NCBI GenBank assembly: GCA_030248215.1
Contig: JASANG010001849.1
Span: forward strand, 62,001-126,000
Direction: 5' to 3'
DNA from: Enoplolaimus lenunculus
Taxonomy: Eukaryota; Nematoda; Enoplea; Enoplida; Thoracostomopsidae
DNA: 64,000 nucleotides
Position numbers and translations under genes: made by a program
Part shown: positions 23,460-35,390 of the stretch, piece after piece
Layout of the letters: the number at the start of each line of letters is the position of its first letter
Position numbering within the stretch: the first letter of the stretch is position 1
The notes under the pieces: model-generated
Seen by the model: the letters and a program-made list of their open reading frames with translations, nothing else
What the model was told of the DNA's origin: nothing
Databases searched by the model: none

Positions 23460-25398
23460 ATGTCGGAGTCAAGACAACGTTAACATTCCGTATTATAGAA
23501 AAAAGTATGGTATGTGTGTATGCTGCAGGACTGAATGTTTTCTTACCGTGGAAAGATATGCTTGACTGGTTGGCCTTGAGCCTGCCAATTTTCAGTCTTA
23601 ATCAGTCTCGGCGCTCTGCATATCAAGACAGTAGTTTATCGTTGCGTAATAAATGGTATGGTGGCATGGTGCAACGTTCAATATACTTACAAATATGGAA
23701 AGTATATAGACGATCGCGTTGTTTTTGGTTTTATTTGCACATGAGCACGCTGGCCAGTTAAACACGGAACTTTTGTTAAAGCCGATATCTACTCGTGCTA
23801 GCTACAGCTGCAAGTTCTCGCTGCAAAAACTTGCACGTGTGATTTGGCTTTTATTCTCAACTTTGAATATTTTATTATAATTTTAATCTACGCTAATTGA
23901 TTTTGATACGTATTAGTCGCTGCCAAATTCGGCATGTCCGGCTTTATCGCGTGATTGGAACATGGTGCATGTAACTGATAAGCTCCTGTGATAGCAGATG
24001 TTTTTTTGGACTCTGTAGCAATACATCTGACTTGTTGGTGGATTCCAGACTCCAAAAAAGAAGGTATGCCCCGCAAAAAAGAAGGTATGCCCCGCGGAAA
24101 TGAAGTCTTTCCCAGGTCCCTGTTGAACCCAGCTGGCGTGGAAACATTGGACTTGAGTGATAGCTTGAACGGGGGTGCTTTTGGACTCTGCAACGATGCG
24201 GCTCTATGTTGTGCTAACATTTTAGCGTTGAGCTTTGTGTTGACCATTTTTATTGTCGCTGCAATTTATAACCGTTGAGTTTTACAATATTGGAGGCGAC
24301 GAATCTTTTTAAAATAACACTGTTTGATGCGTTAGGAAGGATACATAGATATGATTATTTGATATTTTGCCGTGATATCAATTGCTTTCTTGTAATGAAT
24401 TGTATGCTCAGTTTTTGTTTTGGTGCGACATTAATTGAATGTGTTGCGCTTTAATGGCTCCAGATGACACCGACAAACCGTTGAATAAGGTAGATATTTG
24501 GGATATTGTCCGTATATCTTACTTCGTCGAAAACAGTCATCGCTAATTGGTGATGGAAAGCATTTATGGTGCAAATTGTCGTCTTGTGCTATATGGTGCA
24601 AAATTCCCACGTTGACAAATCGAACTTTTCAAAACTCTAAATTTGGGTGTGAAATGATCTGGCGAAGTCATACTAAGCTTTAAAAATAGAACCTTTTTGG
24701 GTCAACGCCAGTTGGTATGTGTAATTTGATAGCAACAAATGAAGCAAATGCACCTCGGCAACAAAATCAGAGAGTGACGTCATAATTTCGTATTTAATGT
24801 TGTTATATCTTGCGTTGTTTTGACCAATTCTGTTTCGTTCTAGCTAAAAAGTTAAATAATTTTAGAATAGAATCTAGTGGTATTTGCGAAACAAAAACGA
24901 TAGTCAGTCTTTTTAAATAAATTTACATCACAATGCAGTATGTTTAAATTTGCGCCCCTGAAGCGCGAGGTATATACTATACATAAGTATGTCTTATACA
25001 CCCTGAAGCGTGACGTGAAATAGGTAAATGGTATATCCCAGGCACGACATCAATATAGCCAAATCGCCAGTATGGCTAGCGGTCTAAGCAATTGTCACAT
25101 TGACTAGCCACCGCAGTAACCGCTGCACCAGTAGCTACCCTGGATAGTATTATCGGTGATATGATTGAACTGATGTTGTCGCCGTGGCTACGTCATATTA
25201 AACTCCAATCAATAAATGTATAATAATATGGCAGCTTTATGTATATATAATCTTGACGTATGTTTTTATCGCTATTTATTAAAAGTGTGCGCTTGTCGCT
25301 TGAACTTTTGCTGAAAACCATATTTTTATTTTTGTTTTGTTAATGAAGTTGCATCTCGGAAGGTCTGCCTTTCAGTTTCAGTACCATTAATTAAAACT

Positions 25399-25880
25399 CG
25401 GGGCAACGCGGAACTGGGTTATACCGGAATCGGAACTGAAACTTTATACAGGAATTGTAATCGGGATCGGAAATAGAATTTTTGTAACTGTACGGACAAT
25501 TTGTGTTGAGAAATATAATATTGATTTATGGCGTGTGTTGGATGGTAACAATTTTGAAAAATGTCGCATGAACAAACTGGCAATGATTTTTGGTTCTGTA
25601 AAAGCTAAACTACGATCAATTATTGACAAGTTAACTCATTGAAAGGAAGTTAATAAAAAATTACATAATTTTAAGCAACGTATCACAACAAGTAAGATAA
25701 GGGTTGCGCTATACTCGCCGCGCGCTGCCGAACGCCGGCGCGTGGCACGGTGAAAATTTTGGCGCACGCCGCGCAAGCGTGACCCTAACAGTTAAAATTT
25801 GAAAATTCCGATTGATTGTGCAATCGAAATCGGAACTCGTTTTGAATAGCAATTCTAATCGGAATCGAACGAGCAATTAC
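25399..25880. mobile_element. worn hAT-like MITE, GATTCC-word family, with GC-rich insertion
   Basis: It opens with GCAACGCGGAACTGGGTTATACCGGAATC-type sequence and has CGATTGATTGTGCAATC near the right, matching the copies at 28313-28638 and 40015-40421. Around 25703-25795 it is interrupted by a GC-rich segment (GCCGCGCGCTGCCGAACGCC...GCACGCCGCGCAAGCG) with its own inverted words, perhaps another small element. Ends are decayed and no target duplication is visible. Confidence 0.5.
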
Positions 25881-26507
25881 CGCATGAGAAATCGCGCGGT
25901 CTATACGTGATTTACAACTCATGAGCAAAAAATTATGGAATTTCCAATATTTCGGAAACAGATATTACGTTTAGTAAAAATAAAAAGGTTCAAGGATGTT
26001 TTATATTTTTGCCAACAGAACTGAGACGTACAAACGTCCACCGGGCTTTCTAAAGGTGTAAAGAAAAAATGGGGGATAAGCCGATGTTTTTAAAATTTCG
26101 GATGAATTTCGTGTATTTCATTCCGATCAGTTGCAGCATATCAGTAATAAAAAATGTAAGAGGTGTGATTTATAAATAATTTTGAGCGTAAACACAACTG
26201 AACTTTCGATATTTCTACAACGGACATGGGCACCGATTTTTACAGGAAACGGATATGTTACACCCTGCAAGTAACTTTCGTAAGTAGCCAAAAATTAAAG
26301 CCGAACTCACCGAAGGAAAATTTTTTTGTAGTTTGTAAAAGTTCACTACCGAAATTGCCAGATCCTTCGGAAGATATTCTACCGGATCCTGAGGTCGATT
26401 TTCTGCCGTAGCCAGATTTTCAGCCGTAGCCTTGGCAGACATCCGGTTTTATTACCCGTAACCTAGTATTATGCCAAAAATCTTAACCTTTTCTCACATA
26501 GACCTAC

Positions 26508-26583
26508 TTTTATGCTAGGATTCGAACTCCAGTGACTGGAGTGGGAGGCGTATACCATCACCACTTAGCTATAGGAGCTTGAC
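26508..26583 (-). repeat. tRNA-derived sequence (SINE head or decayed tRNA-Gly-like)
   Basis: Read on the minus strand it has a full Pol III A box (TAGCTAAGTGG), a GCCTCCCAC segment like the anticodon arm of tRNA-Gly(CCC), and a B box (AGTTCGAATCC). The anticodon and acceptor stems do not pair properly, and a CTCCAG/CTGGAG hairpin replaces the normal arm. A working tRNA is therefore unlikely. A tRNA-derived SINE head or tRNA pseudogene fits better. Confidence 0.55.
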
Positions 26584-28312
26584 GCTCGAGCCCGAGGGGG
26601 CTCTCACGTCTTGTGGTGATTTAGTACTATGTATACATGTTGCAATTGTTCAACACGGTGCGATATATATTATTTAACGTATATACACTGCGCTGAGTTG
26701 CCTATAAGCAACTCAATGTGAGAAGGGGTTAAGTATTTCTGGGGGACTGCAATAGAGCATTGCATTTTATGTCCAAATTGCTTACTCTGCTGTAGTTTTC
26801 TTGTTAAATGCAGATTGAATGAGATTCGTTTTTGCAACGAAACCATATAAGCCTCCGATTGTATTAGAAGCCTCCGATTGTATTAGTGAAACAGATACAA
26901 CGCTCAGGAAAACAGTTTTAGTGTTTTACTGCAAACGCTTACAAAACACAACTTAACACGAAATTAGATACATATTCCAAATTGAACTAAAGAACGAAGA
27001 TTCTATGAAAAGCAAGCTTCATTATCTTTACAAAAATGCCACCAAGATCGGAAGTCAATTTACTGGCAAACCCACAAAAGGGTCTAAATTTCGTTTGAAA
27101 AAATTGTACCTCAGGCATCTGAATCATACTATTTAACATCACTGTACCGTTGTACTAAGCACTCATTGAATTTAATTTTTTTACCCATTATATTCACCTT
27201 CCCTTCAATCTTTATGCACTTCAGCAACATAGTTTCCCATGCATTTACCATCCTCCTGACCCGAAACAGATATGAAATAAACACACACGGCGATACAAAT
27301 ATTTCTAAAATTATACCAAATTTAATTTTTTTGCAGTTCATCATTGACCGAAAAATCTGTCTTCATCAATTCTAAACAATCCTTGCCTCCCGGAACTACT
27401 TATATAAATATGAGGCTCACAAATATCGGACAAAACTTGTATACAGAATGAATCTACGACAATTCGTCGCTCGACATACTGTCGACCACGGCAAAATTTG
27501 AAATTGACCGTGTGGAACGGATCTGAACCTATAGTGAACGACAAAATGTCGAGTCGATGAGCTGGTCATACCAACATGGTGTCTGTATACGACTGGTTGT
27601 ACCTACTGGTAGGCGACAAGTTGGATCAATAAGAGGTCGGGCGACGAAATGTCATACCATACAAAATATCAAAAATTACCATACACTTGTATTTAAAAAG
27701 CTGAAAAAATCGAAGCAACCTGAGTTATAATCCAGATGATTAAAACCAGCCATGTGTTCAATCGATTGACTTATCCTAACTGGATATATGTTAGCAGTTG
27801 TGACAGGGTTTCAAATCCCAGTTGTTTTAACAAACCTTGCCTATACGTAACAAACCAAACATGCTAATTATAAATACAGTTTAACACTCAGATTATTCAC
27901 AAAAACGCGGCTCTTTCACACTCTCCCCGCAAGTTTATCTCTAAAGCTAAGCGTATACAAGCCTCAGACAATATTATTTTAAGTTATATTGGTATGCCAA
28001 AGCCAAAAGCTAAAAATTTCGAAAACAATGGGGAAGAAGTGTACAAAAATCACAACGACATACTTCAAACTGCGTAGCGAGAGGAAAAACATTACATAGG
28101 CATATTGTATACACAAAACGCATAGAAAATGTACCCAACATGGATCATTCCAAAACTAAAACATAAATACATAGCAGTAATATATTTGTATAGCAAATGA
28201 CGAATTATCTTGATTTACATTTTGATATAAAATCGTTAAAATTATAAACCTAACGTACGTCACCCAAGATACGGAAGTTTAAACGCAAAACAAACCTTAT
28301 CATGGTGTATTG

Positions 28313-28638
28313 CAGCGTGCAAAGTGGAACTGGATTATACCGGAATCAGAATCGGAACAAGGAATTTGTGACTGTACGGATCATTTGTATTGACAAATAT
28401 AATATTGATTTAGGGTGTCTGATGACCGGCAACAAGTTTCAAAAACGTCCTTCAATTAATGATGTTAACTCATCGAAAGCAATTTAATGGATAAATACAG
28501 ATTTTCTTGCAACGTATCACAACAAATAAGGTTAAATTTAAAATCTCAAAGTTCCAATTCCGACTGATTGTGCAATCGAAATCGGAACTCGTTTGCAATC
28601 GGAAATCTAAACGGAATCGGAATTCCGGTTGCACCCTG
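28313..28638. mobile_element. hAT-like MITE, GATTCC-word family, perfect 8-bp target duplication
   Basis: The element starts CAGCGTGCAAAG and ends CCGGTTGCACCCTG. GGAATC and CGGAAT words are iterated near both ends. The octamer GTGTATTG occurs exactly on both sides (28305-28312 and 28639-28646). Length 326 bp with no coding frame of note, so non-autonomous. The perfect duplication suggests a fairly recent insertion. Confidence 0.92.
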
Positions 28639-29226
28639 GTGTATTGATAATTAAAGTAATAGATTTGAATTATCAATTCCATTTTGCCCTGCATAAAAAT
28701 GACCACTATAATATATACCTGGATAAGCGCAAGTCGGTTGAAGAATTTAATATATATAAACCCTGAGTAAAATATTTATGAAGCGTGTCTGATTTTAATT
28801 TTACTTCGACCAGCGCAATTTCAAACGACAACACCAAAACAAAAAAAAACAAAAAAACAAAACCAACAAAAGACATGCTCAAAGCATGAACAATGTTTTC
28901 AAAACATAGTAAACTATTAATGTATATATACAAGAATAAAAACTTTTCGCCCATCATCCATAATCTCCTGCCCTATAATCATTTATTTTGGTAAGCAACC
29001 CGAACGTAAAACGTTAACAGCTTTTCGATTATCGTACAAACTCATGATAAATTTTAACATTTTAATTGTCCGTAAAAGTGGGTGTTAAAAAATAAAGCTT
29101 AAGCTTAGGAAAATAATGAAAATAATACAGTAATGTAGAGAGAAATTTTTCTCTTCAAATTAACACTAGTGTGAGGGAAGTAAGCTAAGTCCATCATTTT
29201 CTAACGTTACTCTGTGTGCGCACTAG

Positions 29227-29411
29227 TATAAGCGGCTAGCAAGACTCCACATAAACCTGACATATATGTTTTAGGCCAATCTGCTATTCAGGCCAATTAG
29301 TAATTGGCCTAGGCCAATCTGCTATTCAGGCCAATTACTAATTGGCCTGAATAGCAGATTGGCCTAAAACATATATGTCAGGTTTATGTGGAGTCTTGCT
29401 AGCCGCTTATA
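29227..29411. repeat. perfect palindrome, two 83-bp arms with 19-bp spacer
   Basis: Left arm 29227-29309 and right arm 29329-29411 are exact reverse complements by hand alignment. The 19-base spacer is itself a copy of part of the arm (AGGCCAATCTGCTATTC). Inside each arm, GGCCAATTAGTAATTGGCC is a smaller near-palindrome. Worn relatives of the AGGCCAATCTGCTATT word continue to about 29640. Confidence 0.93.
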
Positions 29412-30235
29412 AGTTCAATTACTAATTGGCCTAGGCCAATCTGCTATTTTGAGCAAACAGCAGTTTGTCCCAGGCCAAGTAGCAATTGTGAAATATAGCT
29501 AAACAACAGTGCTATAAAGCCAACGATGATTGGTCATCGTTGTTGTCTGATTAAACAGTTGAATCGTAATTGGTCCACATGTTCAATAGCAGTTTAGCCT
29601 AGTCCAAACTGCTATTACATAAAATAACAGATTGGCCTCGACAAATACATAATGAATCAAAAATAAAATGATTACTTTCAACTCGCTTAACGACCTAAAA
29701 ACCAACTGAATTGGAATGACATCCGCACTAAAGGTATGTCCTGAGGCCCACCTGTTTCCCAAGGTAGGAATATTTGTAATAGACACATTTCCAAATATCA
29801 ATGTGGCGGATTCAAAACTTGACTAAAACTTGTGTGAAACTAAACGCAACTGCATACCCATGACCTTGGCGCAAATTTGACCCTCCAGTGAGTATCTACA
29901 AATCGAAAATACTTACGTACAACAGTATATACCAAGAATTAAACTAAAAATGCACATTTTGACACCAATAACCATAACTACACACCTACATGAACACAAT
30001 ACATTCTAGCGTTAACACAGAAAAAACAGTATTAATGCAAACGAAAGAGCTGAGACAGCAAAACAAAAACATTAAAATTGAAATGTTGATACAAGACCAA
30101 ATAACACGGAATGCGTTACGCTACATTAACAAAAATCAATAAATATCAGGAGCGAATTGTTTATAAATATTTATCCTATCACTCTGGGGTCAACGGCGGA
30201 TCTAGGATTGTTTAGAGCGGAATGACCCTATGTAT

Positions 30236-30330
30236 ATGTCGTGGACCAAGTAGTAATTCAGCCCAATTCCGAATTGGGCTACTCCAGGGCGGAATTACGA
30301 CTTGGGCTAACCCGCAGCGTAATTCTTCCT
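30236..30330. repeat. small inverted-repeat cluster (AGCCCAATTCCGAATTGGGCT)
   Basis: Words like GTAATTCAGCCCAATTC and GAATTGGGCT occur in both orientations within 95 bases, then GGCGGAATTACGACTTGGGCT and AGCGTAATTC. The design (short word in both orientations around GGCT/AGCC) resembles the palindrome cluster at 29227-29640 with a different sequence. Confidence 0.5.
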
Positions 30331-30881
30331 CTTCTGCAAGTGCACGCCTTGTGATTGGTTACTACCTTAATGACATACTCAAATACGATTACCTGATGTA
30401 AATATAAAAACACTTTTCTGATTGGCTAAGTAATCGCTGCATGTTTGGACTTTCTACAAAGCTATTCAAAACCAGCTTTTACAACGTTATCTGTGCTAAA
30501 CTCATTATACTAAACGTGCCAAGACTTGGAGCTGCAATCAAAAGTCAGCTGCATATTATTTCATCGTTTTATAGGTTACCGTTGATGTTACTTCACGGAT
30601 GATGCGTTCGAACTCATTACTAGGTAACAAAACCACAACACCAAAACACCACTATTACACAATATTTGACCATATGAACAAGATATAATTTAGCACAGCT
30701 GAAACGTCGAATCACGACCAACAAGCATTTGATCCAAGGCTTTTTCTACGATATGTGGACAATTTTCTCTAAAATTGACAAGAAAAATTATACCAAGTTG
30801 CCATATAAATATTTCAAAACCAAACAGAAATGTCAGCTGGCAGATAATTAAAGTACTGCATAATAATAGCAATAACAATTA

Positions 30882-30893
30882 GTAATAATAATA

Positions 30894-30937
<44 letters not shown>
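30882..30937 (+). repeat. (AAT)n microsatellite
   Basis: A run of AAT/TAA triplets with one interruption. No gene is nearby. Confidence 0.9.
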
Positions 30938-31146
30938 GTTATTAATAAAAACCTGCTTCTAATTATCTTCATTTCTTGAACATGTATTAAAATTTAAGAA
31001 AACAGATTTGAACAGCATGCATCATCACAATTTCGGCAGTTTGTTGAAATATCTAATTAAAGCAAAAAGCGAGACAAAAAATCTTTAGACTGTTCCGAAA
31101 CTAAATTGGTATTAGCAAGAGTGAATAATGACAAGAACATGCAACT

Positions 31147-31392
31147 CTTGGGGTCCCGTATGGTACAAAATGTATAGCACCGGGTGATGTGTTTTTGGTC
31201 GACTCCCCTTGTTTAGAGGGAGGTCGCTATCACATGAATACCCCCAAATTAAAACATAAGAGGTGTATGTCTGACGTCGTATACATAAAGTGCCATGGTT
31301 CGCTCCGGTTGTACCCCTCTCAAAATAAAAGGGGGTAAGGCAAAAACGCAACGCGTGCTGGGTATTCTTTTCTACACAGAACGTGCCCAGTT
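31147..31392. mobile_element. MITE of the ACTGGGTACATTCTG family
   Basis: The interior from CCTTGTTTAGAGGGAGGTCG to AAAGGGGGTAAGGCAAAA matches 22500-22738 closely. It ends CTACACAGAACGTGCCCAGTT. The left end is less clear. A further partial family signal (ACATTCTGTGTAGAAAAG) is at 32139-32290. Confidence 0.6.
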
Positions 31393-31811
31393 GCCCACTC
31401 TTGTTAGCGATTATCCTCTCCTGATATTAGTAATTACAACATAATATCTTCAGAGTTTACGCTGCGTATCATCTGGGTTTACGATGCATAAGTATAAGTA
31501 TGTACATATAACGTTGCTAGAAAAAGAATTAAACCCACCAGGTACGTGTCATTTTGTGTTTCAAAGTCCCTTTTATAGATTTTGCTACGCTTCTGTAAGC
31601 TTACCTGTTACGATGCTCTATCAACAACAATGACCATGATGAGCTGTGCAAATAACCTCGATGTCTACCAATTATCTAAAAATGCAAATTTTGACAAGTC
31701 GTTCTAAAGTCTGTTGCAAATCTTATTTCGCGTTTTATTAAACCCTAAACTAAAATTCTGCTCATTGAAGCAATCAAATTTTGTCACACAGACACGGAGT
31801 AAGGTTGTAAG

Positions 31812-32411
31812 CAGGGATGGGTGGTCTTGGTCACGCAAGTGTTGGGGTTCCGCAAGTTTCGGTATCGCATTTCTGAGTCTTGTTGGTTTGCATACCGAAG
31901 AAACCAAAGACAAATTTGCCTTTTTTTCCTCAACATTCATAAGGAACAGATGCTAATGCGAAATCAGCTAGTTTAACCAAAAGTGGATCATCTCTCTTAG
32001 ACACTGGTATGGAACCAGGTGCCGTCTGTATGGTCGAGTAAAAATGTATCCAGTTGCGTATTCTTGTTTAAGAGCATGCGTCATAAAGTCTTCAATAGTG
32101 GAGGTGCCTGATCTTATACAAGAATATGCAACAGACAGGGTACATTCTGTGTAGAAAAGACAGATTGTAATCAGTTGCATATTCATGTAGAAGAGCAGAC
32201 ATCTTAAAGTCTTCAAGAGTTAATGGTGCCTGATCTTGTACAAGAATATGCAACTAGACACATTCTGGGTAGAAAAAGGTACCCAGCGCTCGTATCTTTC
32301 GACCCCGAGCATAAAACATAACACGCTTAGCGAACCTCCGAGCTTTACTCGAATTTTTGCTACACCTCAATAACAAGTAAAAAGTTAGTTTGACGAGACT
32401 GTCCATCCCTG
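31812..32411. mobile_element. composite bounded by CAGGGATGGGTGG ... CCATCCCTG
   Basis: The ends match the CAGGGATGG hAT-like family: GGTGGTCTTGGTC at the left, CCATCCCTG at the right. The interior includes fragments of the ACTGGGTACATTCTG family, so another element inserted or the two ends belong to different copies. No matching flanking octamers were seen. Confidence 0.45.
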
Positions 32412-32659
32412 GGCGTTGCTTCGTGAAGTTAATCATCAAAAACTGATACCCGTATTCGGTTCCAGTATCCGGTAATCTTGATATGTGAGCGAGAGTTAAA
32501 GGCATATTTACATTGAACAATTTCAGTTTGTCAGCAGCAATTATGAACATTATAATAAACGAAAACCTTGAGAACGCTTAAAAACAGCGAAAAATAAATT
32601 GTTTTAACATACAATATCCGCATCCGGTCGCACACTGTAATAAACTCGTCACCTCAAAG

Positions 32660-33010
32660 CAGGGTGGTACTGAATCCAGGATTTGACCGAATCCGAATCC
32701 GTTGCAAATTTGCCAACTCCGAATCTTACGTATTTGCAAATTTAAGTTATATCTATAATTTGTTTGAGAATATCAACGCAATGCCAACCGCATAACATTT
32801 AAATGTTAATTTATTTCATAACCGACCTCGGTTTTGAGATTTGTGACCTGAAACAAAAATTTTTTATTAATATAACTCAGTTATTTGAAATTTTTATTGT
32901 TTAAAACTGAAAAACATATCGCCGAATATTGTTGGATTCGGCATTTTTGCAACCGAATCCGAACCACAAATTTTTGCCAAATCCAAATCCGAACCTTTGT
33001 TGGCACCATG
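32660..33010. mobile_element. hAT-like MITE, GAATCCGAATCC-word family, 8-bp target duplication
   Basis: It starts CAGGGTGGTACTGAATCC and ends AACCTTTGTTGGCACCATG. GAATCC/GGATTCGG words are iterated near both ends. Flanks CCTCAAAG (32652-32659) and CTTCAAAG (33011-33018) match at 7 of 8. Siblings are at 35045-35390 and 63563-63909. Confidence 0.82.
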
Positions 33011-33039
33011 CTTCAAAGGTACATTTGCTTATGCAGTTT

Positions 33040-33181
33040 TTATAGCGGCGCTGTACTTGCCGTGAGCCGCCACGCGGCACGGCAAGTTAAACAAAGTTTG
33101 CTTCTCAATTGTGGTACCTTGTGGCAATTCAAAGTGCGTAGCCTTACGGCATTAAAAATAACAAGTACAGCGTCACCCTAT
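33040..33181. mobile_element. short MITE with GCGCTGTACTTG / CAAGTACAGCG ends
   Basis: Inverted termini TATAGCGGCGCTGTACTTG and CAAGTACAGCGTCACCCTATT enclose about 100 bases that hold a smaller GCCGTG/CACGGC hairpin. It is non-coding. Confidence 0.6.
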
Positions 33182-33193
33182 TAAAACCAAAAT

Positions 33194-33748
33194 TTAACAT
33201 GCCTGGTTTGCCACTGAGCATTCTTGATCAGACAATACTTCATCATTTGCGTTCGACATCCAACTCGCCGCGATACATTTTCGTGTATACCCGCGACTAT
33301 AGGTTATATCTTTAATTCGGTGCGTAGCAGTAGTAGTACCAGCACGAGTGACATTATCAGTGCAAGCATCTTCACAACACGTGAGAGATCCGCTAGAAAC
33401 TTGGCAATGGCGTACAGAAGTGTTCTCGTTGGAAATTGTTACAGAAGAGTTGGCAGAAGGACACGTACAAGCAACTGCTGTTGTTGCTGTTGTCATGGAT
33501 GCCACTAGTGCGTCACGTACCCGTTCAATACTCCGTTTGTCGAAAAAATCGTGAATTGGCCATTCTGAAAATGATACTTCAAATATATAGTGCACTACAG
33601 TACCTAATACCTACATATATACGGCTACGTTCGCGAGCTTTTCCTCCACGTTCCATATCTCGTTCGGTTCTTGATTACGTAGATACATGCTTCGGAAATA
33701 CGCTCGTTCTATACGACTACAACAAGCTAAAGCATGAATATGGTCCAT
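33194..33748 (-). CDS. doubtful coding segment, unknown product
   Basis: Two minus-strand open stretches lie next to each other: 33748 down to about 33612, starting MDHIHALACCSRIERAYFRS, and 33570 down to 33194, containing FDKRSIERVRDALVASM. Composition looks protein-like and differs from the AT-rich surroundings. However, the plus strand is also open in parts here (ETWQWRTEVFSLEIVTEEL), and the two minus segments cannot be joined in phase by the obvious splice sites. No family recognised. It could be an exon pair of an unknown gene or non-coding. Confidence 0.22.
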
Positions 33749-34031
33749 AATCTCAAATGTCTATAGCAACTATCGGAACTCGTTTTGAATAGGAATTCTA
33801 ATCGGAATCGGACTTCCGGTTGCATCCTGGGCCCTGCGCTGAACAGTGCTGAATTGACGTTCCGTTCTACGTCTATACATATAAACATACTGTATTATAC
33901 AACACGCACGCAGATACGGTATACATCCAAACAGTTACAAATCAACATCCTGGACCAACTGCTAAAGGTTCTGATTATACGACATACATACGAGACTTAC
34001 TGCAGTATGTATATTGGGATTTCAAAATGTT

Positions 34032-34970
34032 ATGCCGTTTATTAGCTACAGGCTAATTTGCATAATTAGTTAAGCCTAATTTAGCGCTTTTTACATTATT
34101 TCACTAATTATTAGGGTTACAAGCAATATAATTTCAGCAATAAAAAGTTTTGGGTGCGAGGAATCTTAATAAATTGTCTACAAACCTTCGTAGTAGAACT
34201 ACTGAACTTAATTCCATGCAACCCAAATAATCATTGAAATAATTTATAAAGTGCTAATTTAGGCTTTACTAATCAAACTAATATACAAATTAGCTATTAG
34301 CTAACTATTTTCTTATGGTTTTGAACGTTCATAAAGAATTTATTCCGATTGGTCGCACGAAAAACCCTTCAGTAACCCTAATGCTCAGCGAACTAATTCA
34401 AATAGTCCTTATTTAGGCTTATTAGTTAAGCTAATATGCAAATTAACTGTTAGCTAACTATTCGAGCATCGGTTTTGGAGGCTTGTAAGCATTATAATCT
34501 AATTTCTCGCATCCGATAACCCTTTAGTACTGAATTTGATTGCTTTTTAACACTAATAATCAGTGAAATAATTTAACCAGTCGTAGTGGGACTACATGTA
34601 TTGAGCGAAGCTTGAACACACTTAAGCAATTAATCTAATATGCAAATTATATAGTTATTAGCTAACTATTCATTTATTGGTTTTCGAGCTTTGTAAACAA
34701 TTTATTCAGATTTCTCGCACCCAAAAACCCTTTAGTACTTAAATTAAGATTGCTTGTATCCCTAATAATTAGTGAAATTTTGTAAAAAGTCCTAATTTCG
34801 GCTTATAAATTATGCTAATATGCAAATCATCTATAAGCTAACTACTCAATTATCGGTCTTGAAGGTTTGTGAACAATTTATTCAGATTCCTCGCATCCAA
34901 ACACTCTTTACTGCTGAAACTAGCTTACTCGTAGTTGTGTAAATTAGCCTGTAGCTAATAAAAGCTTAAA
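34032..34970. repeat. satellite-like array with opposed units
   Basis: One unit in plus orientation (34032-34195) is followed by four or five in minus orientation to about 34970. All relate to the array at 11320-12235 (GCTAATTTGCATAATTAG, GGTGCGAGGAATC and CACTAATTATTA words). The words CCAGTCGTAGTGG (about 34574) and AATTAGCCTGTAGCTAATAA (about 34945) match the borders of the first array. A single further unit is at 35478-35650. Confidence 0.65.
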
Positions 34971-35044
34971 AATTACAACCCCAATGCGAGGTTAACACCG
35001 CAACATAAGCTTTCAAGCAAAGTTTATCAAAATGGGTTCGGCGT

Positions 35045-35390
35045 AGGACTGCAACAAATATTCGGATTCGGCAAAAATTTTGTGGCTCGCATTCGGTTGC
35101 GAAAAAGCCGAATCCAACAATGTTCGGCGATATGTTTTTCAGTTTTAAACAACAAAAATTTCAAATAACGTGTCATTAAAAAAATTTTGTTTCAGGGCAA
35201 AAATCTCAAAACTGAGGTCGGGCAGGCACTCAAAATAATACCGGTTAAAAGTCATGCGACTAGCATTACGATAATATTCTATAACAAATTATACATATAG
35301 GTAACCGAAATTTGCAACATGCAAGATTCGGATTCGGCAAATTAGCAACGCATTCGGATTCAGTCGAATCGTGGATTCGGTGCCACCCTG
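35045..35390. mobile_element. hAT-like MITE, GGATTCGG-word family
   Basis: The interior matches the reverse complement of 32660-33010, including CCGAATCCAACAATGTTCGGCG and the right end GATTCGGTGCCACCCTG. The left end is decayed (AGGACTGCAACAAATATTCGG). No target duplication was seen. Confidence 0.6.

Larger units (their letters stand above)
23460..33190. other. gene-poor stretch between CX-module gene and the right-hand genes
   Basis: No exon chain with a recognisable protein was found in these 9.7 kb on either strand. Content is the listed MITEs, the tRNA-derived fragment, the palindrome cluster and AT-rich filler. AATAAA at 23648 could serve as the polyadenylation signal of the CX-module gene. 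At 23988-24278 both strands are open but neither reading frame was convincing. Confidence 0.6.

Noticed and set aside
23888-24278. Two overlapping open frames, one per strand, one ending in a hydrophobic segment
   Set aside because: Neither has a convincing start, splice sites or known domain, and they contain a short imperfect tandem repeat. Left as non-coding for now.
26508-26583. A functional tRNA-Gly gene
   Set aside because: Acceptor and anticodon stems do not pair. Only the internal promoter boxes remain.
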